From positions 1 through 39,974 of the forward strand of contig JAKDUK010000020.1 in the NCBI GenBank assembly GCA_030457765.1: a stretch of DNA of 39,974 nucleotides. The letters are read 5' to 3'. Position numbers and translations under genes: made by a program. Positions 10,379-20,402 of this stretch are shown here, one piece after another. The stretch is from Marinobacter sp. (lineage in GTDB: Bacteria > Pseudomonadota > Gammaproteobacteria > Pseudomonadales > Oleiphilaceae). The notes beneath the pieces were generated by a model that saw only the letters and a list, made by a program, of their open reading frames with translations, did not search any database and had not been told where the DNA came from. The stretch's first letter is position 1; the number at the start of each line of letters is the position of its first letter.

Positions 10379-12106
10379 GTGACGGCGACTTCAAACAGCA
10401 ATACAGCTATCAATCCTTTGGAGTTGCCCCTCGCCTCTGCAAACCTTGAAAACCCTCTGTATTACCTGCAAAACATGGAAACGGTGGTGGCCTGGGTTGC
10501 GAACCACCACTTTGATCTTCTGCTTGAGCAGGAGAGGGCTTGTCTGCAGGGCTTTTTTGAATTGCCTCGCCCCGCGCGTGCCCTGCTGACCCGAATGGTG
10601 ATGCGCAACGGTGATGTGTTCCGTGCTGACAAGCTGAAGTATCCGGAGCTGGGAGGCCCGGAAACCGAAGCGCTGGATGATCTGGTTGCCGGTGACTGGC
10701 TGGATGCCGACCCACGACTGAGCCTGGATGAACTCTTTCGCTTATTCACTTTGGCCGAACTGCGGCCGGTTTTTGTACCTGTAGTGGTGGAGGCGGGATT
10801 CGCTAAAAACCTGCCTAAGGCAGGACTGCGACTGGTCTTACAGGACATATTCATGGATGCCCGCACACCGGATAACTGGCTGAGTAACCACGCAAAACCC
10901 GTGGTGCGGGTTAACCAGATGGCGCTGTTCGACCGCATTCGCCTGATGTTTTTCGGCAATCTGCGCCAAAGCTGGTCAGATTTTGTATTGGTGGAGTTGG
11001 GCCACCACCGCTACGAGACCGTGGAATTTTCCCCAGAAGCACGAGCATTTTCCCGGCGTAGTGAAGTAGACCTTTATCTGGCCATGCATCATTGCCGCGA
11101 GAGCCTGGATGCCCGTGTTTCAGCTAAGGAAGTTTGGAGCCAGGTTCCGGATGCTTCGGGTAACCCCTGGCTGTCCAGTCGTCGCGATCGCTTATTGTTA
11201 GAGCTGGGCCGGCAGGCGGAACGCCAAGGTGAAAGGGAATTGGCGTTAGACGCCCTCGCCGCCAGTGGCCACAGAGAGGCCAAGTTAAAACGATTGCGGC
11301 TACTGGAACGAATGAAGCGCTTTGAGGAAGCCTGGGTATTGGCTACACGCTGGCAGAGCATCGAATTGAGTGATGCCGAAGCCCAGGGCCTGGCGCGCAT
11401 TCTGACGCGGCTGGCGGTAAAGGTGGGCGAGCCGGTTCCGCCTAAGCCACAGAACCCGGAGATCCGTGAGTTTACGCTCACTCTGCCACAAACCGGCGGT
11501 TTCGTTGAACGTGTGGTTGAAACCCACCTCTCAACCCCAGAGGCCCCGGTTTTCTATGTCGAGAACACCTTAATCAACGGCCTGTTTGGTCTGTTGTGCT
11601 GGCACACAATTTTCAAAGCCATACCCGGTGCGTTTTTCCACCCGTTCCACACTGGGCCTGCAGATCTTGTGCGGGAGGACTTCGTAAGTAGACGGCAGGC
11701 CGATTTCGATCGGTGTTTTGCAGCTCTGAAAGAGGGTGATTATCGCCAGAAAATTCTGGATACCTACGCCGCCAAGCAAAACATTACCAACCCATTTGTG
11801 ACCTGGCCCGCGTTGAGCGAAAAGCTATTAACACGGGCACTGGACTGTATTCCCGCTAGCGATTTACAGATTCTGTTTGAGCGACTTTTAACAAATATCC
11901 GCGAACATCGCAGTGGTTTTCCCGATCTTATACGCTTTTACCCAGATAACCCGAACAGTAAACCCCGTTACGAGATGATCGAAGTAAAAGGCCCAGGCGA
12001 CCGGCTACAGGATCATCAAATCCGCTGGCTGCACTTTTTTGCCCGCCGGGGCATCGCGGCAAGCGTGTGCTATGTACGCTGGCAAGACAGCGGAATCACT
12101 TTGTGA
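10379..12106 (+). CDS. FAN1-family VRR-NUC structure-specific nuclease
   Basis: 575 aa from a GTG start. The C-terminal VRR-NUC domain shows the PD-(D/E)XK core: GFPDLIRFYP (Asp about 516) and YEMIEVKGPGDRLQDHQIRW (Glu about 535, Lys about 537), ending in ASVCYVRW. The N-terminal part (NPLYYLQNMETVVAWVA, ARALLTRMVMR) resembles the DNA-binding and SAP-like region of Pseudomonas aeruginosa FAN1. FAN1 enzymes cut 5' flaps and can unhook interstrand crosslinks; that role is carried over from the family. The start is not fully fixed: AAGGG lies about 12 nt upstream of the GTG. The stop overlaps the next gene's GTG by 4 bp (GTGA). Confidence 0.88.
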   Translation: MTATSNSNTAINPLELPLASANLENPLYYLQNMETVVAWVANHHFDLLLEQERACLQGFFELPRPARALLTRMVMRNGDVFRADKLKYPELGGPETEALDDLVAGDWLDADPRLSLDELFRLFTLAELRPVFVPVVVEAGFAKNLPKAGLRLVLQDIFMDARTPDNWLSNHAKPVVRVNQMALFDRIRLMFFGNLRQSWSDFVLVELGHHRYETVEFSPEARAFSRRSEVDLYLAMHHCRESLDARVSAKEVWSQVPDASGNPWLSSRRDRLLLELGRQAERQGERELALDALAASGHREAKLKRLRLLERMKRFEEAWVLATRWQSIELSDAEAQGLARILTRLAVKVGEPVPPKPQNPEIREFTLTLPQTGGFVERVVETHLSTPEAPVFYVENTLINGLFGLLCWHTIFKAIPGAFFHPFHTGPADLVREDFVSRRQADFDRCFAALKEGDYRQKILDTYAAKQNITNPFVTWPALSEKLLTRALDCIPASDLQILFERLLTNIREHRSGFPDLIRFYPDNPNSKPRYEMIEVKGPGDRLQDHQIRWLHFFARRGIAASVCYVRWQDSGITL

Positions 12107-14364
12107 AGGTTGCCGTTAGAACCCTCTGTGAGTTCGCCGCCCGGGAAGGCGATCTGGACTTTCGTTATACCCCCGCGCCCAGTGCCGAAGAGGGCATTGC
12201 CGGCCATCAGGCTCTGCAGGAAAAGCGTGGCTACGGTTTTAAAAGTGAGTATTCACTTACCGGTGAGTGCAAGGGTTTAGAGCTTTATGGCCGTGCCGAT
12301 GTGTATAACCCACACTCTGGCTTGCTGGAAGAAATCAAAACTCATCGTGGTGATGTATCCCGTATTCGGCCCCATCAACGAGCGTTGCATCGCGCGCAGC
12401 TACGGGCTTACGGTGCCCTACTCTGCCGGCAGGAAAAGTGTAAAACCCTGAAGTTGTCGCTGGTGTATTTCGATATCGGCAAAAAGCGCGAAAGCTCACT
12501 CACCGAAACCGCCCGCGCGGATGAACTGTGGCAGGAACTGGAAACCCTCTGCGACCGCTACCGGCTCTGGGCAGAACAGGAAGCCCACCACCGGGAACAG
12601 CGGGACGTCCGCCTTGCTGGCCTGCGTTTTCCATTTGCGCAGTTCCGCCCCCGCCAGCGCCAGCTTGCTGAAACCGTCTATAAAAACTCAGTCAAAGGTG
12701 GCAGCCTGCTGCTGGAAGCACCCACTGGGTTGGGTAAAACCCTGGGTACCTTGTTCCCTGCGTTGATGGCCATGCCCACAGCAAGCCACGACCGACTGGT
12801 TTATCTCACCTGCCGCAATACCGCTCGACAGCTGGTGGTCGATGCGGTGGAACGTCTGCGAGCCGCCCAGGAAGCGCCCGGTATCTGGCCCCTGCGCACG
12901 TTGGAACTGGTGGCCAAAACGGATGCCTGTGAACACCCGGACAAAGCCTGCCACGGCGACTCCTGCCCATTGGCGAAGGGTTTTTTCGACAGATTGCCAG
13001 ATGCCCGGGCCGAAGCTGCTCAAGCGAGCACTACGCTCACGCAGGAGATACTGGCGAAGATTGCTGCCGGTCACGGCATTTGCCCCTATTTTCTGGCCCA
13101 GGAGATGGCACGCTGGTGTGATCTGGTGATCGGCGATGTGAACCGGATGTTTGATCAAACCGCCCTGCTATATGGCCTCACGCGGCAGAACAACTGGAAA
13201 ACATCGGTGCTGGTAGACGAAGCCCACAATCTGGTAGATCGCAGCCGGGGCATGTACTCGGTGCAGTTGGATCAGCAGCGCCTACTAAAAGTACGCAAAA
13301 CTGCGCCCAAGGCTTTGAAGCCGCACCTGGATCGCACTGCCCGTGCCTGGCAAGGCGTTATTCGCGATCAGTTGGATGCTGGCACAGCGCCTGTGTTTCT
13401 GGATAGCCTGCCCTCAGCGCTCACCGGCAGCTTGCAAGGCCTGGTATCAGGGCTTACGGATTATCTTGCGGACAACCCGCCCGATCTGGCGTTGCAAGAA
13501 GTGCTATTTGAATCTGTGGCGTTCATGAAGCTGGCGGAGTCATTCGGCGATCACTCCCTGTGCGAGTTCCGCCGCGAAGGTCGGGGCCGCGCCAGCATTA
13601 CCATTCAGAATCTGGTGCCGGCGGATTTTCTGCGGAACAGATTTAAGGCGTCGGCGTCGATGCTGCTATTTTCGGCTACGCTTAGCCCTGGCATTTATTA
13701 TCGGGATTTGCTGGGTTTGCCGGAGAACAGTCGATTTACCTCGCTATCCAGCCCGTTCAGTAGCGACCAGCTACAGGTGAGCTTCACACCAAAAATCAGC
13801 ACCCGCCAGGCACACCGGGAAGCGTCTGCGCGGCCCATTGCCGAACTGATTGCCCAGCAATACCAAGCGCGCCCCGGGCACTATCTGGCGTTTTTCAGTA
13901 GCTTTAAATATCTCAATGCGGTGAGCGAAGCGTTAGCGAACACCGCCCCCGAAGTGCCCCAGCGATCTCAATATCCCGGAATGAGCCCGCAGCAACGCAG
14001 GGAATTTCTGGCGGGATTTCAGGAGGCGTCTGGCAGTGTGGCGTTTGCGGTTTTGGGCGGCGTATTCAGTGAGGGCATTGATCTGCCGGGAGACCAGTTA
14101 ATCGGCGCGTTTGTGGCGACCTTAGGCTTACCGCCGTTTGACCCCTGGCACGAGACTCTCAAACATCGCCTGCAGCAGCGTTTTGGTGCCGGCTATGAGT
14201 ACACCTATCTGATACCGGGTATACAAAAAGTGGCCCAGGCAGCTGGAAGGGTGATTCGCACGCCAGAAGATCAGGGGATAATCTGGTTGATAGACGACCG
14301 CTTTTTGCAGCCGGTCAATCTGTCCTTGTTGCCGGACTGGTGGTTTGGCACCGGGGGTCGGTGA
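12103..14364 (+). CDS. PD-(D/E)XK nuclease fused to XPD/DinG-like Fe-S helicase
   Basis: 753 aa when started at the GTG that overlaps the nuclease stop (an ATG at 12067 would overlap by 40 bp). The N-terminal domain has a RecB/Cas4-like nuclease core: GRADVY (Asp 66) and LLEEIKT (Glu 77, Lys 79). The helicase has Walker A APTGLGKT (206-213), four cysteines arranged as in the XPD/DinG iron-sulfur domain (C276, C283, C288, C327), DEAH box VDEAHN (371-376), and motif VI AGRVIRTPEDQG. A superfamily 2, 5'-3' DNA helicase activity is expected from the family. Coupling to the FAN1-like gene suggests the two act together, probably on crosslinks or stalled forks; this is an inference. Confidence 0.88.
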   Translation: MKVAVRTLCEFAAREGDLDFRYTPAPSAEEGIAGHQALQEKRGYGFKSEYSLTGECKGLELYGRADVYNPHSGLLEEIKTHRGDVSRIRPHQRALHRAQLRAYGALLCRQEKCKTLKLSLVYFDIGKKRESSLTETARADELWQELETLCDRYRLWAEQEAHHREQRDVRLAGLRFPFAQFRPRQRQLAETVYKNSVKGGSLLLEAPTGLGKTLGTLFPALMAMPTASHDRLVYLTCRNTARQLVVDAVERLRAAQEAPGIWPLRTLELVAKTDACEHPDKACHGDSCPLAKGFFDRLPDARAEAAQASTTLTQEILAKIAAGHGICPYFLAQEMARWCDLVIGDVNRMFDQTALLYGLTRQNNWKTSVLVDEAHNLVDRSRGMYSVQLDQQRLLKVRKTAPKALKPHLDRTARAWQGVIRDQLDAGTAPVFLDSLPSALTGSLQGLVSGLTDYLADNPPDLALQEVLFESVAFMKLAESFGDHSLCEFRREGRGRASITIQNLVPADFLRNRFKASASMLLFSATLSPGIYYRDLLGLPENSRFTSLSSPFSSDQLQVSFTPKISTRQAHREASARPIAELIAQQYQARPGHYLAFFSSFKYLNAVSEALANTAPEVPQRSQYPGMSPQQRREFLAGFQEASGSVAFAVLGGVFSEGIDLPGDQLIGAFVATLGLPPFDPWHETLKHRLQQRFGAGYEYTYLIPGIQKVAQAAGRVIRTPEDQGIIWLIDDRFLQPVNLSLLPDWWFGTGGR

Positions 14365-14378
14365 ATAACGCGACCCCC
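14353..14378. terminator. Possible hairpin between convergent genes
   Basis: GGGGGTCG (14353-14360) and CGACCCCC (14371-14378) form a perfect 8-bp stem with a 10-nt loop. It spans the helicase stop codon and lies between two convergent genes. There is no U-tract on either side, so intrinsic termination is uncertain. Confidence 0.35.
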
Positions 14379-14395
14379 GCTCCCGTTAGCCACAA

Positions 14396-14767
14396 TTAGC
14401 CGAAGTGATAAAACGCCATTTTGTTGCCGTCCTGATCCCTCAGGTAAGCGCCGTAAAACTGATCTTCAATGCGTTGTCCTGGCTCACCTTCACTGGTGGC
14501 TCCCAACTCGATAGCTTTCTGATAGTAGGAATCAACAGCTTCTTTAGAGCCGGGCCAGAAGGCCAGCATGTTGCCGTTACCCGGATGGCTTGGCTGCTCA
14601 TCGAACGGTGTGCACACGGCCAGCGAGGGCCCCTTCATGCTCTCGCCAATAAACGCAATGCGGCCCATATCCAGCAGCAGCTTCGCGCCCATGCCGCTTA
14701 AAAGCTCCGTGTAGAACGTCTTGGCTTTTTCCATATCACTGACACCGATGGTGACGTATCCGATCAT
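14396..14767 (-). CDS. VOC (glyoxalase/dioxygenase superfamily) protein, copy 1
   Basis: 123 aa, a full single VOC domain. It begins MIGYVTIGVSDMEKAKTFY, the usual first beta strand and helix of this fold, and ends AYLRDQDGNKMAFYHFG, the usual last strand. Substrate is unknown: members include lyases, dioxygenases and antibiotic-binding proteins. A paralogue on the same strand at 23885-24256 is identical at about 86 of 123 positions by my count. It is convergent with the helicase gene. Confidence 0.8.
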   Translation of the reverse strand: MIGYVTIGVSDMEKAKTFYTELLSGMGAKLLLDMGRIAFIGESMKGPSLAVCTPFDEQPSHPGNGNMLAFWPGSKEAVDSYYQKAIELGATSEGEPGQRIEDQFYGAYLRDQDGNKMAFYHFG

Positions 14768-14824
14768 GTTTTATTCTCCTACATTGCCCTCATACAGGGC
14801 GGTTGGTTCTTGGTTTTAAGTTAA

Positions 14825-17176
14825 TTATCTGGTTTCCCACCGAAAATCAGCGGCCCAGCGCAGAGCTTCCGATAATGGCAGGGGCTTGCTGTAGAAAAAA
14901 CCTTGGCCCAGGTCACAACCTAGCTCTATCAGTTTGCTTTCAACGTCTGCACTTTCAATGCCTTCGGCCACAAGTCGCCGCTCAAAACTCTTTGAGAGGC
15001 TAACTATGGCGCTAACAATCATGCTGTCATCAGTATCGTTCAACATATCCATTACGAATGAGCGGTCTATTTTGATCTCTTGGGCCGGTAACCGACGCAA
15101 ATAATCCAGTGACGAATAGCCGGTACCAAAATCATCCAGTGATACGTCTACACCAAGTTTCTGACATGTTTTAAGGTTTTTCAGAACAGTGTCTGTATCA
15201 TCCATCGCGGTGGTTTCCAGGATTTCCAGAATAAGGTGGCTTCGCAGCTCTTTTGGGCAGTTGCGCACCGCATCGGATAAATCTTCGCTGAATTGTTGGC
15301 TCAGGAAGTGCGATGGGCTGAGGTTTATACTCAACGTATACGGCAAATCCTGCTGTGCAAATTCCATTAGCCGCTTTACCGCTTCACTAATCGCAAAATT
15401 TCCCAGGGTGCGGGCGTACTCTGTGTATTCAATGTGGTCTAGAAAGTGACTAGGCCCGAGAACGCCCTCTTCCGGATGGTTCCAGCGAACCAGCGCTTCA
15501 AACCCATCGACTGAGCAGTTACGAAAACAGATTTTTGGCTGATAGTACAACTCCAGTTGATTCTGGCGCAGGGCTCCACCGATTTGTTCCAGCACTCGCA
15601 CGCGTTCTTTGCGGGATGAGTGAGATTCAAGGTCAAATATTTTGAAGCGGTTCTTGCCGGTTTCCTTGGCGGTAGACATGGCCTGACCCGCATGGCGAAG
15701 CAGTAAGTCAGTTCCAGCGTTATCGTCGGGGTATACTGTGACACCCATGCTTCCCGAAACCTGAAGTAGGTGTTGCCGAAAACTGACGGGCTGTCGGATG
15801 GCATCCAGAAGACGGGCGTAAACTCGGTCGTCGTCGACATCCCGCAGAATGGCCACAAACTCATCACCGCCAAGGCGGGCCACTATGTCGTGGCAATGCA
15901 CGGCGGCCTTAAGTTTGGCGGCTACGGATTTGAGCATTGCATCGCCCACCGTATGGCCGTGGCTGTCATTGATGGTTTTGAAACCGTCCAGATCAATAAA
16001 ACACACCGAGATCGAGCCATTCCTCTGGTTGGCCTCGTACAATTCTTTTTCGAACAGTTCGGTGAGCCGACGGCGGTTGGGCAGGCCGGTCAGAACGTCG
16101 TAATTGGCTGCTAGCTCGAGATCTTTTTTGTGGGTTCTTCTTTCTTCGTACAGACGCTTACGCTCTATCAGCGTACCCAGAGTTTGTGACAGTAGAGTCA
16201 GTTCGTCAGCCAGCTTTTGAGTATAGCCTTCGGCACGATTCGCTAAACCGATTAACCCTAGGTGTGTATTTCCCGAGAACACCGGAATACCAATATAGGT
16301 GTGGATGGCGGGGTGCCCGGAAGGCAAGCTGCCGCGCCGGGAATCCGTGGCCAGATTGTTCGAGATGATGGTCTGGCCAGTCATCATGGGCTGCCCGAGG
16401 ATGTTATCCAACCCGTCGAAGATCACGCCCTGGCGCTCCACTTCCTGATACAGCGCTTGAGTTTCTGGGCTCCAAGCAATGTTGGTGATGGCGCCGACCT
16501 TCAAAAACGGTGTGCCGTTGGGCTCGTGCAGGACCTCGCCGATAAAACCAAACTGGCTTCCGGTCAGGGTCAACAGATCGTTAAGCATGTGTTCAAACGG
16601 GGAGCGCTCGTTATCACTGGTAAGAAAAATGCTTTGAGCATGGTGAATAGCACGGTTCAGGAGAGATACCGGTACGTATTCACTTTTATTTGATTCGACG
16701 TAGGAACGCTCTAACTCCTCCTCAACCATGGTGGCAAGAGTACGGAGCACGTCTAGATCTTTTTCACTGAATCGCCTTGGCTGATCGTCAATAATGCATA
16801 GGCTGCCGACTATAGAGCCGCCAGGCTCACGCACCGGCATGCCGGCGTAAAAACGGATGTGTGGACTATCCGTTACCAATGGGTTTTTACGAAAACGTGG
16901 GTCCTGGGTGGCATCTTCAACCACAAAAATCTGATCCTGCCGTATGGCATGATCGCAAAAGGCGACAGAACGAGGTATTTCAGTTACATCAAGCCCTTGC
17001 CTGGACTTGAACCACTGCCGATCATGATCCAACACGGTGAATAACGCGGTTCTGACTTGATAATGCTGGCGTGCGATACGGGTCAAGCGATCGAAGCGTT
17101 CTTCCGGAGGGGTATCCAGAAGCCCCAGCCGGTTTAACGCTGCGAGTCGCCTTTTTTCTACTTCCGTATCATTCAT
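14825..17176 (-). CDS. GAF-GAF-GGDEF-EAL cyclic-di-GMP turnover protein
   Basis: 783 aa, no signal peptide or membrane segment seen, so probably cytoplasmic. GAF domain 1 spans about 20-155 and GAF domain 2 about 175-340. The diguanylate cyclase domain (about 355-515) has an intact GGDEF at 436-440. The phosphodiesterase domain (about 525-780) has EALVRW at 560-565 and DDFGTGYSSLDYL, and both active sites look complete. No RxxD inhibitory site precedes GGDEF (the equivalent residues are HCHD), so product inhibition is unlikely. It may be bifunctional, with GAF ligands choosing the direction. AAGGA lies upstream of the ATG. Confidence 0.93.
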   Translation of the reverse strand: MNDTEVEKRRLAALNRLGLLDTPPEERFDRLTRIARQHYQVRTALFTVLDHDRQWFKSRQGLDVTEIPRSVAFCDHAIRQDQIFVVEDATQDPRFRKNPLVTDSPHIRFYAGMPVREPGGSIVGSLCIIDDQPRRFSEKDLDVLRTLATMVEEELERSYVESNKSEYVPVSLLNRAIHHAQSIFLTSDNERSPFEHMLNDLLTLTGSQFGFIGEVLHEPNGTPFLKVGAITNIAWSPETQALYQEVERQGVIFDGLDNILGQPMMTGQTIISNNLATDSRRGSLPSGHPAIHTYIGIPVFSGNTHLGLIGLANRAEGYTQKLADELTLLSQTLGTLIERKRLYEERRTHKKDLELAANYDVLTGLPNRRRLTELFEKELYEANQRNGSISVCFIDLDGFKTINDSHGHTVGDAMLKSVAAKLKAAVHCHDIVARLGGDEFVAILRDVDDDRVYARLLDAIRQPVSFRQHLLQVSGSMGVTVYPDDNAGTDLLLRHAGQAMSTAKETGKNRFKIFDLESHSSRKERVRVLEQIGGALRQNQLELYYQPKICFRNCSVDGFEALVRWNHPEEGVLGPSHFLDHIEYTEYARTLGNFAISEAVKRLMEFAQQDLPYTLSINLSPSHFLSQQFSEDLSDAVRNCPKELRSHLILEILETTAMDDTDTVLKNLKTCQKLGVDVSLDDFGTGYSSLDYLRRLPAQEIKIDRSFVMDMLNDTDDSMIVSAIVSLSKSFERRLVAEGIESADVESKLIELGCDLGQGFFYSKPLPLSEALRWAADFRWETR

Positions 17177-17289
17177 TGGGGTTCCTTGATTAGGTCAGCG
17201 AACGAGCGTCTATCCTTCATGGCCCTTATAATCGGGACTATTGCCGCCTCGTCTTAAAAGCAGACAGACGCCTTTCCATCGCGAGCCTA

Positions 17290-20155
17290 TTATTTGCCGA
17301 GCAGTATCTGCAGGATCTTGCCGGGCAGGGCACTCAGTACTTGGCTATCGGTTTGCTGAACGCCCTGCCACTGCTGATTTCCATTCCCGTGGCAACCCCA
17401 CATCAGCACACGGTCTTGTTTGTAATCATAGTCTATGCACTTTCCATTTCCCGCATTCCTCAGTCTGTCATTATCATCGTAATGCCAGCTTTGGTTGTTA
17501 TTGTCGGAATCACAAAGTGCCAGGCCCAGGTGCCCCCCACTTGGAATCAGGCAGTGCCAGGGTTGATCAACCGGGTGCACACTGCCCCGGGCGGACATTA
17601 GCCAACGGGTGGCTTCCGGTTGGCCTTCGGCGCCGGTGACGATTGTTATGAACCCTTTGTCATTCAGGGCGGCCGACAGGCGGTTGTTGCCGTTTTTGAT
17701 GACCTCGCCTTCCAGGTTGATATCCGCAGGCGTTGTAATCAGGCCACGATCAATCAATAGCTCGGTCAATAAACTCTGAATATCAGCAGCGGCTGTTCCC
17801 TCCGCTTCCTGCTGGTTAATCAAAGCCTCCGCACGCATGACGCTGTCATCGGTTTTCTGAATCTCAGCGAGCACAGACTTGGCCGTTTCACCCAGCCCGC
17901 CCGTCACCTCAGACGCGGAGTAACTGGCAAGCCATATCCTGGCCTCTTCGGGCAATACCGGAACGTCGTCTGCTGCGATGGTTTCAAGCGCCGTGTTTAA
18001 TTGCGCTATTTCGCGGTCGCGAAGCTGCTTATAGCCATATTCCTGGCCGATAATAGCGACCGGGGGCAGTTCTGGAATCTCGCCATCAAAGGTTGTTTTG
18101 GTCAACACGATATCTTCGCCATCGCGGTGGCACGTTAAAGTCGCTTGTGTAGGGCGGAATGCCGCTTCCAGGTTGAAGTGTAGTTGATTGATGCCTCCGG
18201 CATGGCGTTGGGCCGCCACCTCAATGTGCTTCTGCTCACCACCCGCATTCTGCACATCAACCCAGCAAATATCGGTTGTGCGGGACATATCCGGTTTTGG
18301 CAAATCAAACACATTGCCGTAGTTACCGTGGAATACCGGATAAATAACCGCTTTGGAGCCATCGGGGTCGTAACCACCCAAAATCGTCGCCACGGGCACT
18401 CCGGTTTTTATCGGAGCAAGAAGGTTTTGCGATGTCTTGAAGTGATGAGTTTCGTATTGACCGGTCTGCGTATCCCACTTTTTATAACCGGTTTCGTAGA
18501 TTTCATCGGGGATGGGGAACCCGGCCAGGTCGTTCTGGATAATGCGGGCGGAATAGCTGGTATAAAACGTGTATTCAGAGAATGGCGAACCGGCCCAGCC
18601 ACCTGACATGGCGTCTGTGTGGTACTTCATGTAATCCATGAAGTTTGAATCATAGGCTTTGTCTGTCCAGACGCCAAACTGAAGGTTGCTGCGCATACGG
18701 TCACGGTGGGCGATATACCCCCAGCCACTATCGGCGTGGTGCCCTTGCCAGCGGCTGTCTTCAGTCAGGCCACTACCTGGGTAATGGCCAAGCCCATAGG
18801 CGTGCCCCCATTCATGGCTGGCCTCGTTTCCGAGGCTGGCGTCTAGCGTACCGATACCGTTGCCACCACTCAGTCCGTGCAGTATACGCCCATTTTGGTA
18901 CTCGCCCCAGGCGTGATGATTGGTTATCTGCTTAAAAATATGGGGATAAGACTGGCTCATGCTGTTACTGGTAACACCATAGGCTGCTTCGTTAATACCC
19001 ACACTGACCTGGGATTTCGCGACGTCCGCCCGCATAGCTACCCATTATCAGTTTCGAAACCGGCAGGTTCTGAAAGTAGTCGGTGGCCGCCATAACCGGA
19101 TCATTCAGGGTAAAGTGTTTCCAGTTCCGATCGACATGGGTCAGCATGCCGAGCCGAACAGACTGGAGTACCAACTGGCTGGCTTCACTAATATCTATAT
19201 CAGAGGCAACCAGCTGGCCAGTCATCGCGTCTGGGGCATCGGCGTTTACTGTAAATGCAAGCGCGAGGCCATTACGCATCAAATCCCAAGGCAGCCGCAC
19301 ACTCCAGGCTCGAGTGGAGTATTCAACGCGACGCCGGCCCGCAAAGTCCGACTTTGGCAGCGCACTAGGGTGATCCATAACGAAGTGGCCAGCTGGCTCA
19401 CCGTTGAGAGTGGCTGAGACTTCAACTGTAATCGGGGTGTCGTTGGTGTCTGGTGTGAATAGCAACAAAGCCTCGCGCAGGGCAACCAGTTTCGGTTTAT
19501 ATACACTTAGGGTTTCGTCACCCTCGTCTCTCACGAAATTGTTATTTGGTTTTACCGTATGGGATTGTGCGAAGGTGATCTGGCCTTTTAGAGAATCGCC
19601 GATCAAATCATTGCGAATCTTTCTCGCATTGCCTTCGTAGTCGGTGGCGTCAAACGCAAGTACCGAATCATCGGCGAGGTAGGTTGTGGTGGGAAGTACG
19701 CGCAACACCTGCTCCTGAGTCGAGCTGCCGGCATCGGTTGTTATCGTTAGCGTGAACGGGCTGTATGCGGTGACATCGTCAGGGCCCGGCGTACCGCTGA
19801 CGACACCGGTATCAGTATCCAGGTTCGCCCAGTCGGGCAGACCTTTGGCGCGGAATTGCAACGTCTCTGCACTCGTTGTCAACTTTGGCTGGTACTGGTA
19901 CGGCAGCTTAGCGACCGCAGGCGCCGGTTTCCCGCTGATGTTCGGGGGCGTAGCCTCAGAATCATCTTCTCCGCTGTTGTCGCTGTCCCCTCCGCTGTTA
20001 GCGTTGCCACCTCCGCTGTTGTTGCTGTCCCCTCCGCTGCTATCGCTGCCACCTGCGCTGTTATCGCGATCCCATCCTCTGATGTCGCCGCCTTCTCCGC
20101 CACAACCTGTCAAAACCAAAACAACGAGCACGCCTACTAACTTACTTCCACGCAT
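17290..20155 (-). pseudogene. StcE-like M66 zinc metalloprotease lipoprotein, frameshifted with internal deletion
   Basis: Two overlapping frames make one gene. The upstream frame (20155 to 18992) has a lipoprotein signal with lipobox LTGC (Cys18), a Ser/Gly/Asn/Asp repeat linker, an Ig-like putative He_PIG domain (GLPDWANLDTDTGVVSGTP) and the M66 N-terminal region up to PVSKLIMGSYA. The downstream frame (about 19035 to 17290) starts MRADVAKSQVSVGIN and carries the catalytic HEWGHAYGLGH (HExxHxxGxxH, about 18784-18816) and a C-terminal ricin-type QxW region (NNQSW, GNQQW). In StcE and TagA, as I recall them, about 28-30 residues separate these two blocks. Here they abut in different frames, so a deletion not divisible by three is likely. 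Surface protease function is probably lost. Confidence 0.8.
19973..20056 (-). repeat. Four tandem 21-bp units coding a 7-residue linker repeat
   Basis: Units at 19973-19993, 19994-20014, 20015-20035 and 20036-20056 each encode a variant of GGxSxNS (residues 34-61 of the lipoprotein: AGGSDSS, GGDSNNS, GGGNANS, GGDSDNS). Each begins gctg on the plus strand. It forms a flexible linker just after the lipidated cysteine and is prone to slippage in steps of seven residues. Confidence 0.85.
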
Positions 20156-20363
20156 TTCAAAAAATCCTTGGTTTTCATGAAAGTAGCGCAGTCTACAGGC
20201 CAGTCCAAAAAGACATAAGAATATTCTGTTACTTTTTGTGCGGTGTGATAGTGGTCGCAAAAATCTCCTCATTTCAAAAAAGCCGCTTGCAACTGAGAGG
20301 GTCAGAGAAGCGTTCTTATTCTCCGTATGTCGTTGTTATGAGGGTCAACCAAATGGCAGGAGC

Positions 20364-20372
20364 TGCTACACT
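20364..20372 (+). promoter_or_regulatory. Candidate extended -10 promoter for the PLD lipoprotein gene
   Basis: TGCTACACT matches the extended -10 form (TG-n-TACACT). No clear -35 is seen. Transcription would start near 20379, about 25 nt before the TTG start codon. Confidence 0.3.
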
Positions 20373-20402
20373 GACCTATCTGATAAAGTAGGAGTAATTC
20401 AA

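Noticed and set aside
20156..20272. An earlier start for the M66 lipoprotein at 20272
   Set aside because: It would bury the lipoprotein signal 39 residues inside; the ATG at 20155 has AAGGA upstream and gives a normal lipobox.
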